Assembly: GCF_030651625.1 (NCBI RefSeq)
Contig: NZ_JAUSCF010000039.1
Location: forward strand, 62,001 to 126,000
DNA: 64,000 nucleotides
Reading direction: 5' to 3'
Source: Hydrogenophaga sp.
Lineage (GTDB): Bacteria; Pseudomonadota; Gammaproteobacteria; Burkholderiales; Burkholderiaceae_C
Shown here: one piece after another, positions 62,350-64,000 of the stretch
How positions within the stretch are numbered: the first letter of the stretch is position 1
How the letters are laid out: each line of letters opens with the position of its first letter
Notes under the pieces: model-generated
What the model saw: the letters and a program-made list of their open reading frames with translations, nothing else
Database searches by the model: none
What the model was told of the DNA's origin: nothing
Translations under genes and position numbers: made by a program

Positions 62350-64000
<1,651 letters not shown>

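Overview
The window is dense, GC-rich bacterial chromosome of a betaproteobacterium, most likely Burkholderiales/Comamonadaceae (Hydrogenophaga- or Acidovorax-like). That placement is inferred from the gene families, the zapB-zapA-6S RNA order, the SWIB/histone-tail protein, DUF1631 proteins and a family of GC-rich intergenic repeats. No insertion sequence, prophage, integrase or CRISPR array was found. Almost every long ORF opposite a gene is a high-GC antisense shadow.

Left part (1-3.5 kb): the start of a Rieske-type ring-hydroxylating oxygenase gene diverges from a 2Fe-2S ferredoxin gene across a promoter region with a perfect palindrome. TesB thioesterase and a flavodoxin-fold quinone reductase follow. 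Then comes a decayed stretch holding the wreck of a GntR/FCD regulator, next to tRNA-Val(CAC). From 3.5 to 10.3 kb lies dnaQ and a complete housekeeping Fe-S operon, iscR-iscS-iscU-iscA-hscB-hscA-fdx, headed by a good IscR type-1 site.

10.5-17.8 kb holds uvrB, a DUF6172 gene that overlaps it, a small unknown gene, an RNase D-like exonuclease, DUF3820, an alpha/beta hydrolase, an acyltransferase, an aminotransferase and nth. 17.9-25.1 kb is a complete Na+-translocating NADH:quinone oxidoreductase operon (nqrABCDEF) followed by its maturation genes apbE and nqrM. A DUF445 membrane protein lies just upstream.

26.6-40.5 kb is one uninterrupted cobalamin operon of fourteen genes controlled by a cobalamin riboswitch. 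It carries outer-membrane, substrate-binding and ABC uptake genes (btuB, two BtuF-like proteins, btuC, btuD), cobO, and lower-ligand and side-chain assembly (cobU, cbiB, cobD, cobQ, cobT, cobS, cobC). Biotin synthase (bioB) is embedded in the middle. A dispersed repeat is translated in frame at the N-terminus of cobS.

40.6-44.2 kb contains zapB-zapA, the 6S RNA gene, a TauE-like transporter, rraA and a SWIB-domain protein with a long Lys/Ala/Pro tail. 44.4-49.4 kb is the most unusual locus: a tightly packed operon of a class III nucleotide cyclase with TPR-like C-terminus, a PAP2/vanadium-haloperoxidase-type protein with twelve N-terminal Gly-Gly-Ile repeats, and a subtilisin-family protease. 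Facing it is a LuxR-crp gene pair whose Crp protein keeps the cAMP-binding signature. I treat this as the best candidate for an undescribed system.

The right part (51-64 kb) has a ThDP-dependent acetolactate-synthase-like enzyme, two tandem DUF1631 paralogues, a divergent MFS/AraC pair, a small unknown gene behind stacked inverted repeats, a coniferyl-aldehyde-type dehydrogenase and the 3' part of clpB, which runs off the right edge.
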